The position numbers and the translations under genes are program-made. The notes below the pieces were generated by a model. That model ran no database searches and was not told where the DNA came from. It saw nothing but the letters and a program-made list of their open reading frames with translations. A DNA stretch of 12,565 nucleotides, from NCBI GenBank assembly GCA_004151065.3, contig NWUY0300027861.1, forward strand, positions 7,433 to 19,997. The letters are read 5' to 3'. The DNA comes from Larix sibirica (taxonomy: Eukaryota > Streptophyta > Pinopsida > Pinales > Pinaceae). Each line of letters begins with the position of its first letter. The first letter of the stretch is position 1. Shown here piece by piece: positions 1 through 7,074 of the stretch.

Positions 1-67
1 TTTTAAAACCCTCGATCGAGCATTTAAAACCTCGATCAAGGGCTTTAAAATACCTCGATCGAGAGTC
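1..67. repeat. Short tandem array of about 22-bp units with a CTCGATCGAG palindrome
   Basis: Three units follow one another, at 1-22, 23-43 and 44-67. Each has a TTTAAAA-type start followed by a CTCGATCGAG core. The core is a perfect 10-bp palindrome at 11-20 and 54-63. The middle copy (31-40) reads CTCGATCAAG, one G-to-A change at a CpG. The array runs off the left edge, so the true copy number is unknown. No function can be assigned; it may be part of a satellite or of an element's untranslated region. Confidence 0.7.
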
Positions 68-203
68 TGAAAACCATTTTTTTCCCATTTGATCCACCAA
101 AAATGGTGAACCACATTTGTGGATTCACCCTTAAGTTTTCAAAAAATTAACTACTTGTTGACCATTGGTCCTATTTTGAAGATTGCAGATCCATTTAGAG
201 ACT
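68..203. other. Short stretch with no recognisable feature
   Basis: AT-rich DNA between the tandem array and the hairpin at 204. I see no reading frame, promoter or repeat in it. It does not resemble the reverse-transcriptase part of pol, which would be expected upstream of the RNase H fragment if the gypsy element were complete. Confidence 0.5.
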
Positions 204-266
204 AGGGAAAATTTTAGGGATTCATAATTTAGCGCATGGGCTAAATTTTACCCCTAAAATTTCCCT
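204..266. repeat. Nested inverted repeat (hairpin) at the left edge of the gypsy fragment
   Basis: The outer arms are 204-219 (AGGGAAAATTTTAGGG) and 252-266 (CCCTAAAATTTCCCT), complementary apart from one extra A. Inside them, AATTTAGC at 226-233 pairs perfectly with GCTAAATT at 240-247 around a 6-nt loop. The whole could form a two-part stem. Its right arm ends where recognisable gypsy RNase H sequence starts (about 264). It may be a small foldback element or a rearrangement junction; which one is not decidable here. Confidence 0.6.
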
Positions 267-626
267 ATCAGAGGCTTTGTGGTATGCAAAAATGCTTGCA
301 AAGAAGGTCTCGGAGGAGTATTAATGCAAAATAATTATGTGATAAGATATGAATCCAATAAATTAAAGGAGCATGAAAGGAATTATACAACTCACAATTT
401 TGAGCTAGCAGCTATAATTCATGCACTTAAAATGTGGAGACATTATTTGCTTGGGAAAATATTTTTGCTAAAGACTGACAACACTGGCCTAAAATATCTA
501 TTTGATTAGCAGAATATAAATGCACGTTAGGTGATATGGATGGAATTTCTACGTGAGTATGAATTCGACATTAAACATATCAAGGAGAAGGAAAACAAGG
601 TAGATGATTCTCTCAGCAAGAGCATT
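264..626 (+). pseudogene. Gypsy RNase H domain, inactivated
   Basis: The reading frame starting near 264 gives the typical Ty3/gypsy RNase H series: a KEGLGGVLMQ strand, YESNKLKEHERNY, FELAAIIHALKMWRHYL, a KTDN strand, then KHIKEKENKVDDSLS. In life this domain removes the RNA template strand during reverse transcription. Of the four acidic catalytic positions, the first is Asn (codon 291-293, a one-base G-to-A change from Asp). Glu 402-404, Asp 477-479 and Asp 606-608 remain. In-frame TAG stops occur at 507-509 and 528-530; the second sits where the family has Gln. There is no ATG at the left edge because the domain is the truncated middle of a polyprotein. The frame fails after about 626. 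Confidence 0.88.
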
Positions 627-781
627 CGACTGATTTATTGACTTTTGTCATCTCTTTTGCAACTGATCTCAATGATAAAAATAAAGGAAAAGTTTTAGAA
701 AGATGAATGTTAAAAGAAAATAAGGTTAAATATGGATTAGAATGTCACAAGACAACAACATAAAAATTATACACCATTCAA
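627..781 (+). pseudogene. Degenerate RNase H to integrase spacer
   Basis: This stretch lies where gypsy elements have the variable linker between RNase H and the integrase zinc-binding region. The frame is broken and only scattered codons resemble the family. No separate function is indicated. It is listed to account for continuity between the two better preserved domains. Confidence 0.5.
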
Positions 782-1942
782 GATGGACTACTATTATGCA
801 AGAACAAAGTATATATACATGATTCAATAGAATTAAAGTAGATAATTATGGACGACTTTCACAAAAAAACATGATCAGGACACATTGGATATAAAAAATT
901 ATTACAAAAGTTAAAAAGTAGTATTTGTGGCCTAGGATGAAATTAGAAGTTGTTGAGTACATAGCTAAATATTTTGAGTGTTAGCAAGTCAAGGCTAAAC
1001 ACCAACACCCAACCAGTTTCTTGTATCCTCTACCCATTCATGAGTGGAAATGGGAGACTATTTCAATGGAATTTATCATAGGATTTCCTAAGTATAAAAA
1101 AAAACATGACCCCATTATGGTAGTTGTGGAAAATTGAGAAAATATGCTCATTTTATTAATGTCAAATATACCTTCAAAGCCACAATATTGCAAATAATTC
1201 TTGAAAGATATATTTGGACTTCATGGGGTACCTAAAAGTATCATCCTATATAGAGATGGAAAATTCACTTTAAAATTTTGGAAAACATTATTTATAGGTT
1301 TTTGCACTCAGTTGAACTTGATTATTGCTTACCATCCTCAAACTAGTGGTCATACAGAAAGAACAAACCAAGTCCTATAATATATGCTACAAATGTTTGT
1401 TATGGATCATCCCAAGAGATGGGAAGATTACCTTCATTTTCCATATTTCGCTTATAACAATGGTTATCAAGCCTCTGTAAATATGAGTTCCTTTGAAATT
1501 ATATATGGTAGAAAGTGTAACATAATGGGACAACCTAGTGGAAAAATTTATGCTAGGACATAACATGCTTAAGGAATTAGAGTAGATTGTTAGCAAAGTT
1601 AAATAGAGTATTAAAATGGCTCAAGATAGACAAAAGACCTATGCAGACTAAAGCAGGAGACCAAAGGAATTTGAGATAGGAGATCATGTATATCTCAAAT
1701 TAAGAGAAAAAGTAAGCTCCTTGAAATTGGGGAGATGTTATAAAATAGCCCCAAGATACTGTGGGCCTTTTCAAATTCTAGCAAAAGTTGGGCCTACTAC
1801 TTATCAATTAGCATTTCTAGCTAACATCGAAGTATACAATGTATTTCATGCATCCTTGTTGAATAAATGTATTCATGATGATAAACATGTTGTCGATTTT
1901 CATGTCATACAAGTAGAATCGGAAGGGAATTTCCTTCTAGAA
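782..1942 (+). pseudogene. Gypsy integrase, inactivated
   Basis: Integrase inserts the element's cDNA into the host chromosome. The protein can be followed through frames starting at 782, 919, 1134, 1198 and about 1550, so at least four indels separate the pieces. The zinc-binding part keeps two His (860-862, 881-883), but the first Cys of its CxxC is Tyr (970-972); the second Cys (979-981) remains. In the DDE core the first Asp is Glu (1069-1071), the second is Tyr (1249-1251), and the Glu of the TERTN motif is kept (1357-1359). A GPF module typical of this family follows (1763-1771). Stops lie at 839, 872, 919, 982, 1378, 1583, 1604 and 1649. Lost catalytic residues and stops make this a clear pseudogene. 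Confidence 0.9.
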
Positions 1943-2089
1943 CCCCTGCGTATCCTAGATATGAAAGAAGTGGTGCTTTGCAATAGATCCATCGCATAGG
2001 TAAATGTGCAATGAGATCAGTTTGAACCTAAGGAATATACTTGGGAGATGGAGGCTAAAATGCAGGAAGTATACCAATCTATGTTCTAG
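1943..2089 (+). pseudogene. Gypsy integrase C-terminal chromodomain, interrupted
   Basis: In the same frame as the preceding integrase tail, the sequence reads RILDMKEVVLCNRSIA, then, past a TAG at 1997-1999, a strand, a TGA at 2012-2014, then EYTWEMEAKM and a final stop TAG at 2087-2089. This matches the chromodomain at the end of plant chromovirus integrases, which directs insertion by binding marked histones. The TGA falls where the family has Trp (TGG to TGA) and the TAG where it has Gln (CAG to TAG). The aromatic TWE segment is present. Confidence 0.8.
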
Positions 2090-2138
2090 GATTGAGATAT
2101 CATGATTCTCTTTTTAACACTATAGGTGTTGTTGCTTT

Positions 2139-2151
2139 AAGGGGGAGGGGA
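2139..2151 (+). other. Polypurine tract of the gypsy element
   Basis: The sequence AAGGGGGAGGGGA lies 49 bases after the pol stop and directly before TGTAATACC. A run of purines just before a TG dinucleotide is the primer site for plus-strand DNA synthesis in LTR retrotransposons, and it marks the start of the 3' LTR. Confidence 0.85.
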
Positions 2152-3232
2152 TGTAATACCTTAGAATGTTGTTCCCTTGAAAGTGGTTAAGTCCTTTATT
2201 TTATTTTTTTGGACATATATACATTATGCTTTATTATTTACTATGTACTTGGACATATGTCTTGTTGAAATTAAAGGTTAGATTCTACTTGGGTTATGTG
2301 GGGAAACCCAAAGAAAGAGAAGTTGTGGTCTCTATGGGGATTAGATGATCCAAAATAATAATAGTTTAGTAAATAAATAATTCTATCAAACTAAAAAGAC
2401 ACCCTCTAGAAACATGATAAATGAAATTATTGGTGTCACAATCCTAAAAATATACGAAAAATAGACTACCTCCTATACAAAAGACTTGTAAAAAGAGAAA
2501 TAAAGAATGAATGAAACTTATGGAAAAAGAAACAACCCCACCCTGAAGAGAACAAGAAAGAGAAGAATGTGCTAGCGACTTAGTGTCTATGCAATAGATG
2601 GCCAAGGTCCAAGTTCAATTTGGTTCAAAAGCTCTATGGCCATAGAGTGAGAGCACTAGATGTGTTGAGCCAGGAGTATTGATGGTCTTATGTTTGTGGC
2701 AGGAGTACTGATGATATTGTGTTATGGAAGGGGTAATGCATGTATGAAGGAATGAAGAAAAGGAGGGTAAAACAATCCTTGGAAAATTAGAGATGAGAGA
2801 GATAGCTCTTATGAGATTGATCTCATGAGTACTTAAACAATACAAAGTGGGTCTTCGAGGGAGTGTATCTTCTAGGTACTAGAAACTAGAATTAAATTCC
2901 AAGATTGAACTACCCTAAGAAATTGATAATCTAGATCTTAAAGAGACCAAGACATCATTCAGCGACGACTGTGTGAGAATAGAAAGTTGATTTGTTTTCT
3001 ACAGTCTAAGTTTGGGTGGTTTGTGGTTTTCCAAACAATGGTTTGTAGAAGGGAAATCTAAAGATGAAAAGACACATAAGTATAGTTTCGTTGTTTTTAA
3101 TGTTGAAAATATAGTTTATTGATTCTTAGATTTATTTTCATATGTTTGTTTGAGTTAAATTTGATATTTATTGTTATTATTCATAGGTAGAATCTATCTC
3201 CTATCTTCCAAAAAGATAGCAATGTTATTACA
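2152..3232 (+). repeat. Probable 3' LTR of the gypsy element
   Basis: The left end is well supported: TGTAATACC directly follows the polypurine tract. The right end is inferred from TATTACA at 3226-3232, which mirrors the starting TGTAATA and ends in the expected CA. That gives about 1,081 bp, a plausible size for this group. The 5' LTR is not in the window, so the end cannot be confirmed by comparison, and the target-site duplication cannot be checked. The interior has no coding frame. A TATA-like CATATATACATT lies near 2214-2225. Confidence 0.5.
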
Positions 3233-4467
3233 AGTATAGTATATAATTCTCTTAAATAAGTAGAGGATTTCATTTATTCAAGTGAGAAAGATAGTGATAC
3301 ATATTCTAAATAATTTTTACATTGTAGAATATAGAAATTGTTTGGTATGTACCAGTTGGTAATCTAGTGATACATTGTTACAACTTACATTTATCTTCAT
3401 CCATTGTAATAGGTTGAACTAGTCCATATACATCAAAAGATACATGGCAAATTGTTATAGAGTGACTATAAACTAATAATTGTTAAAATGCAATTAATGT
3501 TATTGTAGGCCATTGTTTTGATAAGCCAAGAATATCCTTTGTGCATGCAATATAGAAACATCTAGTGGTATATGTATTCATCCATGAATTAATTATTGTA
3601 AAATTTGTGAGAATGGATCGAATCCCTTCTTAACTATGTAAGTATTCTATGCAAGAATAACTGATAAAGAGGTCACGAGGACTCTCATCAAATACAATAC
3701 AATGAGCATTGATGAGATCGATGATTCTACTAAACAAGTGAAAGTGGCATCACATGCATGAGTATCAAATATTCATCACACCAATATAGTTAAAAATAAC
3801 TTTGGAAATAAATAATCAAGTCATGGAAGTGCCATGCATTCGCAAGGAAGTGTGTAAGGGTCCATGTCGACCCTGTATAATAATAGCCAAAGAAATGATT
3901 TACAATCAGAGGATCCGTGTGTATATTTATATATATAGAGGGCATGATTAAAGCTCTACTCGAATCATACAGACAAATTAATTACTTATAATTGTCATAC
4001 AATAAAATGAAAATGAGTTTATATGTGTATGTTTGTATGGGTGCATTAACCCCTTTATAAGGATTTAGTTCATAAGCATTGCCTCTAAAAGCATGGGGAC
4101 ATTTGCACCTGCACAAAGATATAATACATGACGAGATTAAGAACTGAAATAATAAACTTCCGCAGAGTTCAAATTATACTTACATTGAGATAAAAGATGA
4201 TTAAACTATTATATGCTTTTGAGTGTATAAATCAACTAGTTTACGTAATTTGTGATTGAAGCCCATTTCAAAATTATAATCATATTGAGCAGGAAAGATG
4301 GATTAATAAGCTATGTAATATTTACGTTCATGTCAATATATATTAGTCGTGCAACATCATCATATAAATCTACGGTTGCTTTTCAAAAAAATATTGAAAT
4401 GTTGGGAGTCGTTACATTATCCATATGATGTATGCCCTCTTAATATTGGACATGTATCTCTACTAAA
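3233..4467. other. Unassigned AT-rich region without a recognisable gene
   Basis: No reading frame of note on either strand, no RNA gene and no element end that I can recognise. One TATA-box-like run (TATATTTATATATATAGAGG, 3921-3940) resembles a plant core promoter by sequence alone, but no coding sequence follows it. I treat it as chance in AT-rich DNA. The region may hold transposon remnants too old to recognise by eye. Confidence 0.5.
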
Positions 4468-4585
4468 AGCTTCATTTCAGTTGGAATAAGTGTATGTATC
4501 TCTCCTTAATTATATGACTAAGCAATAGCTTCATTTCATTTGGAATAAGTGTATGTATTTCTCCTTAATTATATGACTAAGTAAT
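4468..4585. repeat. Two tandem copies of a 59-bp unit
   Basis: Copy 1 (4468-4526) and copy 2 (4527-4585) begin AGCTTCATTTCA and end TATGACTAAG(C/T)AAT. They differ at three positions: one G/T and two C/T. The near identity shows a duplication much younger than the decay of nearby elements, probably from replication slippage or unequal exchange. It has no coding potential. Confidence 0.9.
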
Positions 4586-4737
4586 AGATCTTTTATGTTA
4601 AACTATATTGATATAAGTGAATTTGATCACCTCTTTGGTATCGCTATTTGTTTTTTATGTCTTCAATACATAAAATGAATATAAGAAAATGATCTTAATT
4701 TAATCGTAATTTATTAGACATCTATGTTAGTCAATAA

Positions 4738-4899
4738 GGCATCTCACCCTATGACGTCAAGCCCTTCAAAGGTGAGGTATTGCATGATGTTGCCCCACTT
4801 GAATTTTCTTATGCTCTTTTACGACAACGTTATATGTGGAAAACTTTAGATGTTTGTGAATTTAGACCGTATAATTCCCTTAAACTCCCATTTCATTAA
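4738..4899 (+). pseudogene. Small relic resembling the gypsy protease to RT linker
   Basis: One frame is open from 4738 to a stop at 4897-4899. It contains DVKPFKGEVLHDVAPLEF, then a segment RQRYMWK and CEFRPYN. In plant Ty3/gypsy polyproteins the region after the protease often has a DVxPL segment, a GQPYxWKRHxVYESRP-like segment and then the reverse transcriptase. The match is by motif order and spacing only. It carries no catalytic residues itself. Reverse transcriptase does not follow; a block of short repeats does. The fragment is separate from the element at 264-3232 and probably from another copy. Confidence 0.5.
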
Positions 4900-4945
4900 A
4901 TTTAGATTTATTCCAATCCAATCCCCTTCGAGTATAGGTCAAAAG

Positions 4946-5165
4946 CAACCTTTCTAAAGTGCAAAAACAACCTTTCTAAAGTGCAAAATAGGGTTTCAAA
5001 AGTGTCAATATTGGGTTCCAAAACCGCCCTTTTGGATTTGAAATTGACACTTTCATAACTAAATTTTGCACTTTTTGAGCCCAATGTTGACACTTTTGGA
5101 AACAATTTTCGCGATTTTGAAAGCTGATACTCACACTTTCAAAATTGGGTTTTACACTTTTGAAA
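4946..5165. repeat. Block of short motifs repeated in both orientations
   Basis: A 21-bp sequence (CAACCTTTCTAAAGTGCAAAA) occurs exactly at 4946-4966 and 4968-4988. Around it, AAAGTG(T/C)-type units and their reverse complements recur at about 4998, 5044, 5064, 5087, 5133 and 5153. The segment 4998-5016 pairs with 5079-5097 (17 of 19 bases), and the ends of 4981-5008 pair with those of 5044-5071. Clusters of short direct and inverted motifs like this occur in the subterminal parts of plant DNA transposons, where transposase binds. No terminal inverted repeat was found beside it, so the identity stays open. Confidence 0.65.
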
Positions 5166-5887
5166 GTTGAGACTGGTAATTTTATAATATGATTTTTTCA
5201 CATTTTAATTCCGATACTAACATTTATTGAATATGATTTGATCTTTAAAAACCACATTTTTGGGATTTCTAAAATTTCCAATCCCTTTGAGCAAAATACT
5301 ATTCATAACTTATAAAATTAGTAACTCATTGGTAAAAGGCCCTTCAAAAAATTAAAAAACAACTAGATAAAAAAGCCACAAATAGAGAATACTATCAAGA
5401 TTAAAAAAATGCATTAGATTTCTCAACAAACTAATTTCATGTTTTTTTTACGATAGAAATCACATCATTAATACCATTAACACCATTTAGGAGGACCAAA
5501 AAAGGTCACATCGATATAACAAGTATGTCATTCTCCCCTGGATCGGGTGTCATAGCGCAGGTGGATGACAAAACAAAATGGGAGAGGGTTCCCTGACACA
5601 ATTATAGCCTTTTGTAATTACGTAGTTCTCTTTCTCATTAGAAACATGTTTTTCTTTCAAGTCGTCTACAATCACTGTGTTACTAGCATCCCAAGGGCCC
5701 ATTTAAAGTTTCCATACTTGATTTAAAGGTCCCAGTTGTAATTTTTTTTCCTAATCCAACATAGCCCTTTATTGGATTGGCCTCACAATCATCTTGTGCT
5801 ACAAAGTATAGGAATTTACCATATTCAGATAAGGAATTTGCTTATAAATTAACTTCCAAGTAATCTAAGTTATGCATATAGTCATGA
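5166..5887. other. Unassigned region without a recognisable gene
   Basis: AT-rich, with no convincing reading frame. A C/G-richer patch at about 5520-5600 looks unlike its surroundings and may be a remnant of an element, but I cannot name it. A near-copy of TCCAATCCCCTTCGAG (4917-4932) occurs at 5277-5291, so these two sites flank the short-repeat block as weak direct repeats. Confidence 0.45.
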
Positions 5888-6306
5888 TTGATATATAATT
5901 TTAAACGGGTGGCATGTGGTGGGGTTCTTTTAGACCCCAGAAGACATCAAGAAACTACCTATTCTTGGAGTTTGGGAGTATCCATGAATAACCAAGTAAA
6001 GGCTCTAGCTATTTGGAAGGGTCTAGTTATGGCTAAGAGAAAATGTATTATCATTGTAATGGAAATTCGAGACTCAAAACTCATCATCCAATGCTTTATT
6101 AAGAATTCCATTCCCAATAATGCAATCATGGGAAAAGTTGTTGAAAGAATAAACCAAACCATAAAGTAGTTTGAGGATGGGGAAGCCTATTTCATGTCAA
6201 AAGAATTCTAAACCAAAAGGCCAATCATTATGCAAACTTGGCATGCCAAATTCCAACCAGGATTCTTCTTGTAGAGGGGGAATCTTATCCTGCCCCTATT
6301 CCCTAA
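5888..6306 (+). pseudogene. RNase H domain and C-terminal end of a plant LINE ORF2, frameshifted
   Basis: From 5888 the frame gives CGGVLLDP, YSWSLGVSMNNQ, ALAIWKGL and RDSKLIIQ, the usual order of the RNase H fold found at the end of plant L1-type ORF2 proteins. A stop occurs at 6167-6169. From 6175, in the next frame, it continues FHVKRILNQKANHYANLAC and ends ESYPAPIP before TAA at 6304-6306. One indel near 6170 explains the switch. The first conserved Asp of the fold is not visible, the conserved Glu after NNQ is Lys (5999-6001), and the Asp of the DSKLII strand remains (6071-6073), so it is inactive. The reverse transcriptase that should precede it is missing. It cannot be the tail of the LINE at 8664-12272 unless rearranged, as it lies upstream on the same strand. 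Confidence 0.75.
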
Positions 6307-6844
6307 TGTTCGATCAGAATTTTTTAAAGCCCTCATGGAAGATGGAGGTGGCGCCAAGGTGATGTTATGTGTCTGGTGCATTTACCTATTTCGACACATG
6401 AATTTCATAGCTCCCCTGCATATGGTTTCTTCATGAGTAAAAATACAAGGTTGAATAACCAATAGTTCCGTAATCTGTAGCATGCAAATTGGGAAAATGG
6501 AGGACAAATGAAATCTTAAGTGTGATATTCATTGTAAGCAAGGATATGGGAAGGATTTTAAAGGAGCCAAAGTCATTTGAAGAACATGGAAAAATAACTT
6601 GAGTCTGATAATTGACAATAGGTGGGAATCTCTATGAATTGCCATGGAATCTAGGAAAGACAAGGTCACCCTAGAAAAACCCCTAAACATTGTTTGGTCA
6701 ACGTGTGAATGAAAAATTTATGAAGTTCAGCATTATGTAGGATATTTTTCTAGTCATCTGGAAGACTCGAAGAAGAATTTGGAAATAAGTACTAAAGGGG
6801 AGATCCAATCTCTATGCCAGCAACAAAACCACCTCACTACTTAG
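6305..6844 (+). pseudogene. Decayed 179-codon reading frame interrupted only by TGA
   Basis: Reading from 6305 (N V R S E F F K A L M E D G G G) to a TAG at 6842-6844 there are six internal stops, at 6434, 6452, 6509, 6578, 6635 and 6710. All are TGA; TAA and TAG are absent from 179 codons of AT-rich DNA. The translation looks protein-like, with charged and aromatic stretches such as RTWKNNLSLIIDNRWESL and YFSSHLEDSKKNLEISTKGE. I do not recognise the family. It may be an extension of the LINE whose ORF2 ends at 6304, or an unrelated element or host gene fragment. TGA arises from CGA or TGG by one transition, so methylation-linked decay of a once-open frame fits. Confidence 0.4.
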
Positions 6845-6858
6845 ATAGAGAAGTAAAC

Positions 6859-6887
6859 TGTTGATGTATTTGTAACTTCAGAAGATA
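6859..6887 (+). repeat. Start of an LTR-like repeat, first copy, cut off at an N
   Basis: The 29 bases beginning TGTTGATGTATTTG are identical to 12273-12301. Both copies start with TG after unrelated flanks (only one preceding C is shared), as expected for the left edge of two separate insertions of one LTR element. Here the similarity ends exactly at the N at 6888, beyond which the sequence differs from the second copy. Confidence 0.6.
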
Positions 6888-6888
6888 N
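6888..6888. other. Undetermined base, possible assembly join
   Basis: A single N sits exactly where the repeat starting at 6859 stops matching its second copy at 12273. This is where an assembler would join two contigs inside a high-copy repeat. The distance and contiguity between 6887 and 6889 should not be trusted. Confidence 0.6.
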
Positions 6889-7074
6889 TTACAAAACTGC
6901 CCCCAAAAATCCTAACAATTGGACTTTTTAGGGGGGGTTTTGAAAAACCTCCCCCAAAAGTCCAATTTTCGGGACTTTTGAGGGGGTTTTTAAATAACAG
7001 CGCCCAAAGACCTAAAAAAACTTTTGGGGGAGGTTTTAGCAAAACCGCCACCAAAAGGGTATTTTTTTGTAGTG
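6889..7074 (-). mobile_element. CACTA-type transposon end or miniature CACTA element
   Basis: The right boundary, read on the minus strand from 7074, starts CACTACAAAAAAATACCC, the classic CACTA terminus. Inside lie G/C-rich palindromes typical of subterminal regions: 6917-6967 is an almost perfect 51-bp palindrome centred on TTTTGAAAA, and 7021-7057 forms another hairpin around TTTTAGCAAAA. The left part begins TTACAAAACTGCCC; if the bases at the N were restored this could match the CACTACAAAA start, giving a non-autonomous element of about 190 bp. No transposase is encoded. Alternatively only one end of a larger element is present, with the rest lost at the gap. Confidence 0.65.

Larger units (their letters stand above)
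264..3232 (+). mobile_element. 5'-truncated, decayed Ty3/gypsy chromovirus-type retrotransposon
   Basis: Recognisable parts run in the order RNase H, integrase, chromodomain, polypurine tract, 3' LTR. This is the normal order of the 3' half of a plant Ty3/gypsy element of the chromovirus group; the C-terminal chromodomain suggests the Tekay/Del type. Gag, protease and reverse transcriptase are absent upstream: only about 260 bases of unrelated sequence remain to the window edge. The coding part needs at least four frame changes and carries about twelve stops, so it cannot encode an active polyprotein. The right boundary rests on the LTR end proposed at 3232 and is tentative; the element's identity is secure. 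Confidence 0.88.

Noticed and set aside
1387-1596. Minus-strand open frame of 69 codons
   Set aside because: It lies opposite the integrase pseudogene, whose plus-strand frame explains the sequence; the minus-strand translation resembles no family.
2615-2845. Minus-strand open frame of 76 codons inside the proposed LTR
   Set aside because: LTRs carry no protein gene of this kind, and the translation has no motif or plausible start context.
3921-3940. TATA-box-like sequence as a host promoter
   Set aside because: No reading frame or transcript start context follows; TA-rich runs are common in this AT-rich DNA.
4908-5105. Minus-strand open frame of 65 codons
   Set aside because: It is produced by the short repeated motifs of the block at 4946-5165, which give repetitive codons without stops.
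5959-6162. Minus-strand open frame of 67 codons
   Set aside because: It is the antisense shadow of the LINE RNase H fragment.
6305-6841. TGA recoding or selenoprotein
   Set aside because: Land plant nuclear genes use the standard code and lack selenocysteine insertion; mutation of CGA or TGG in a dead frame is far simpler.
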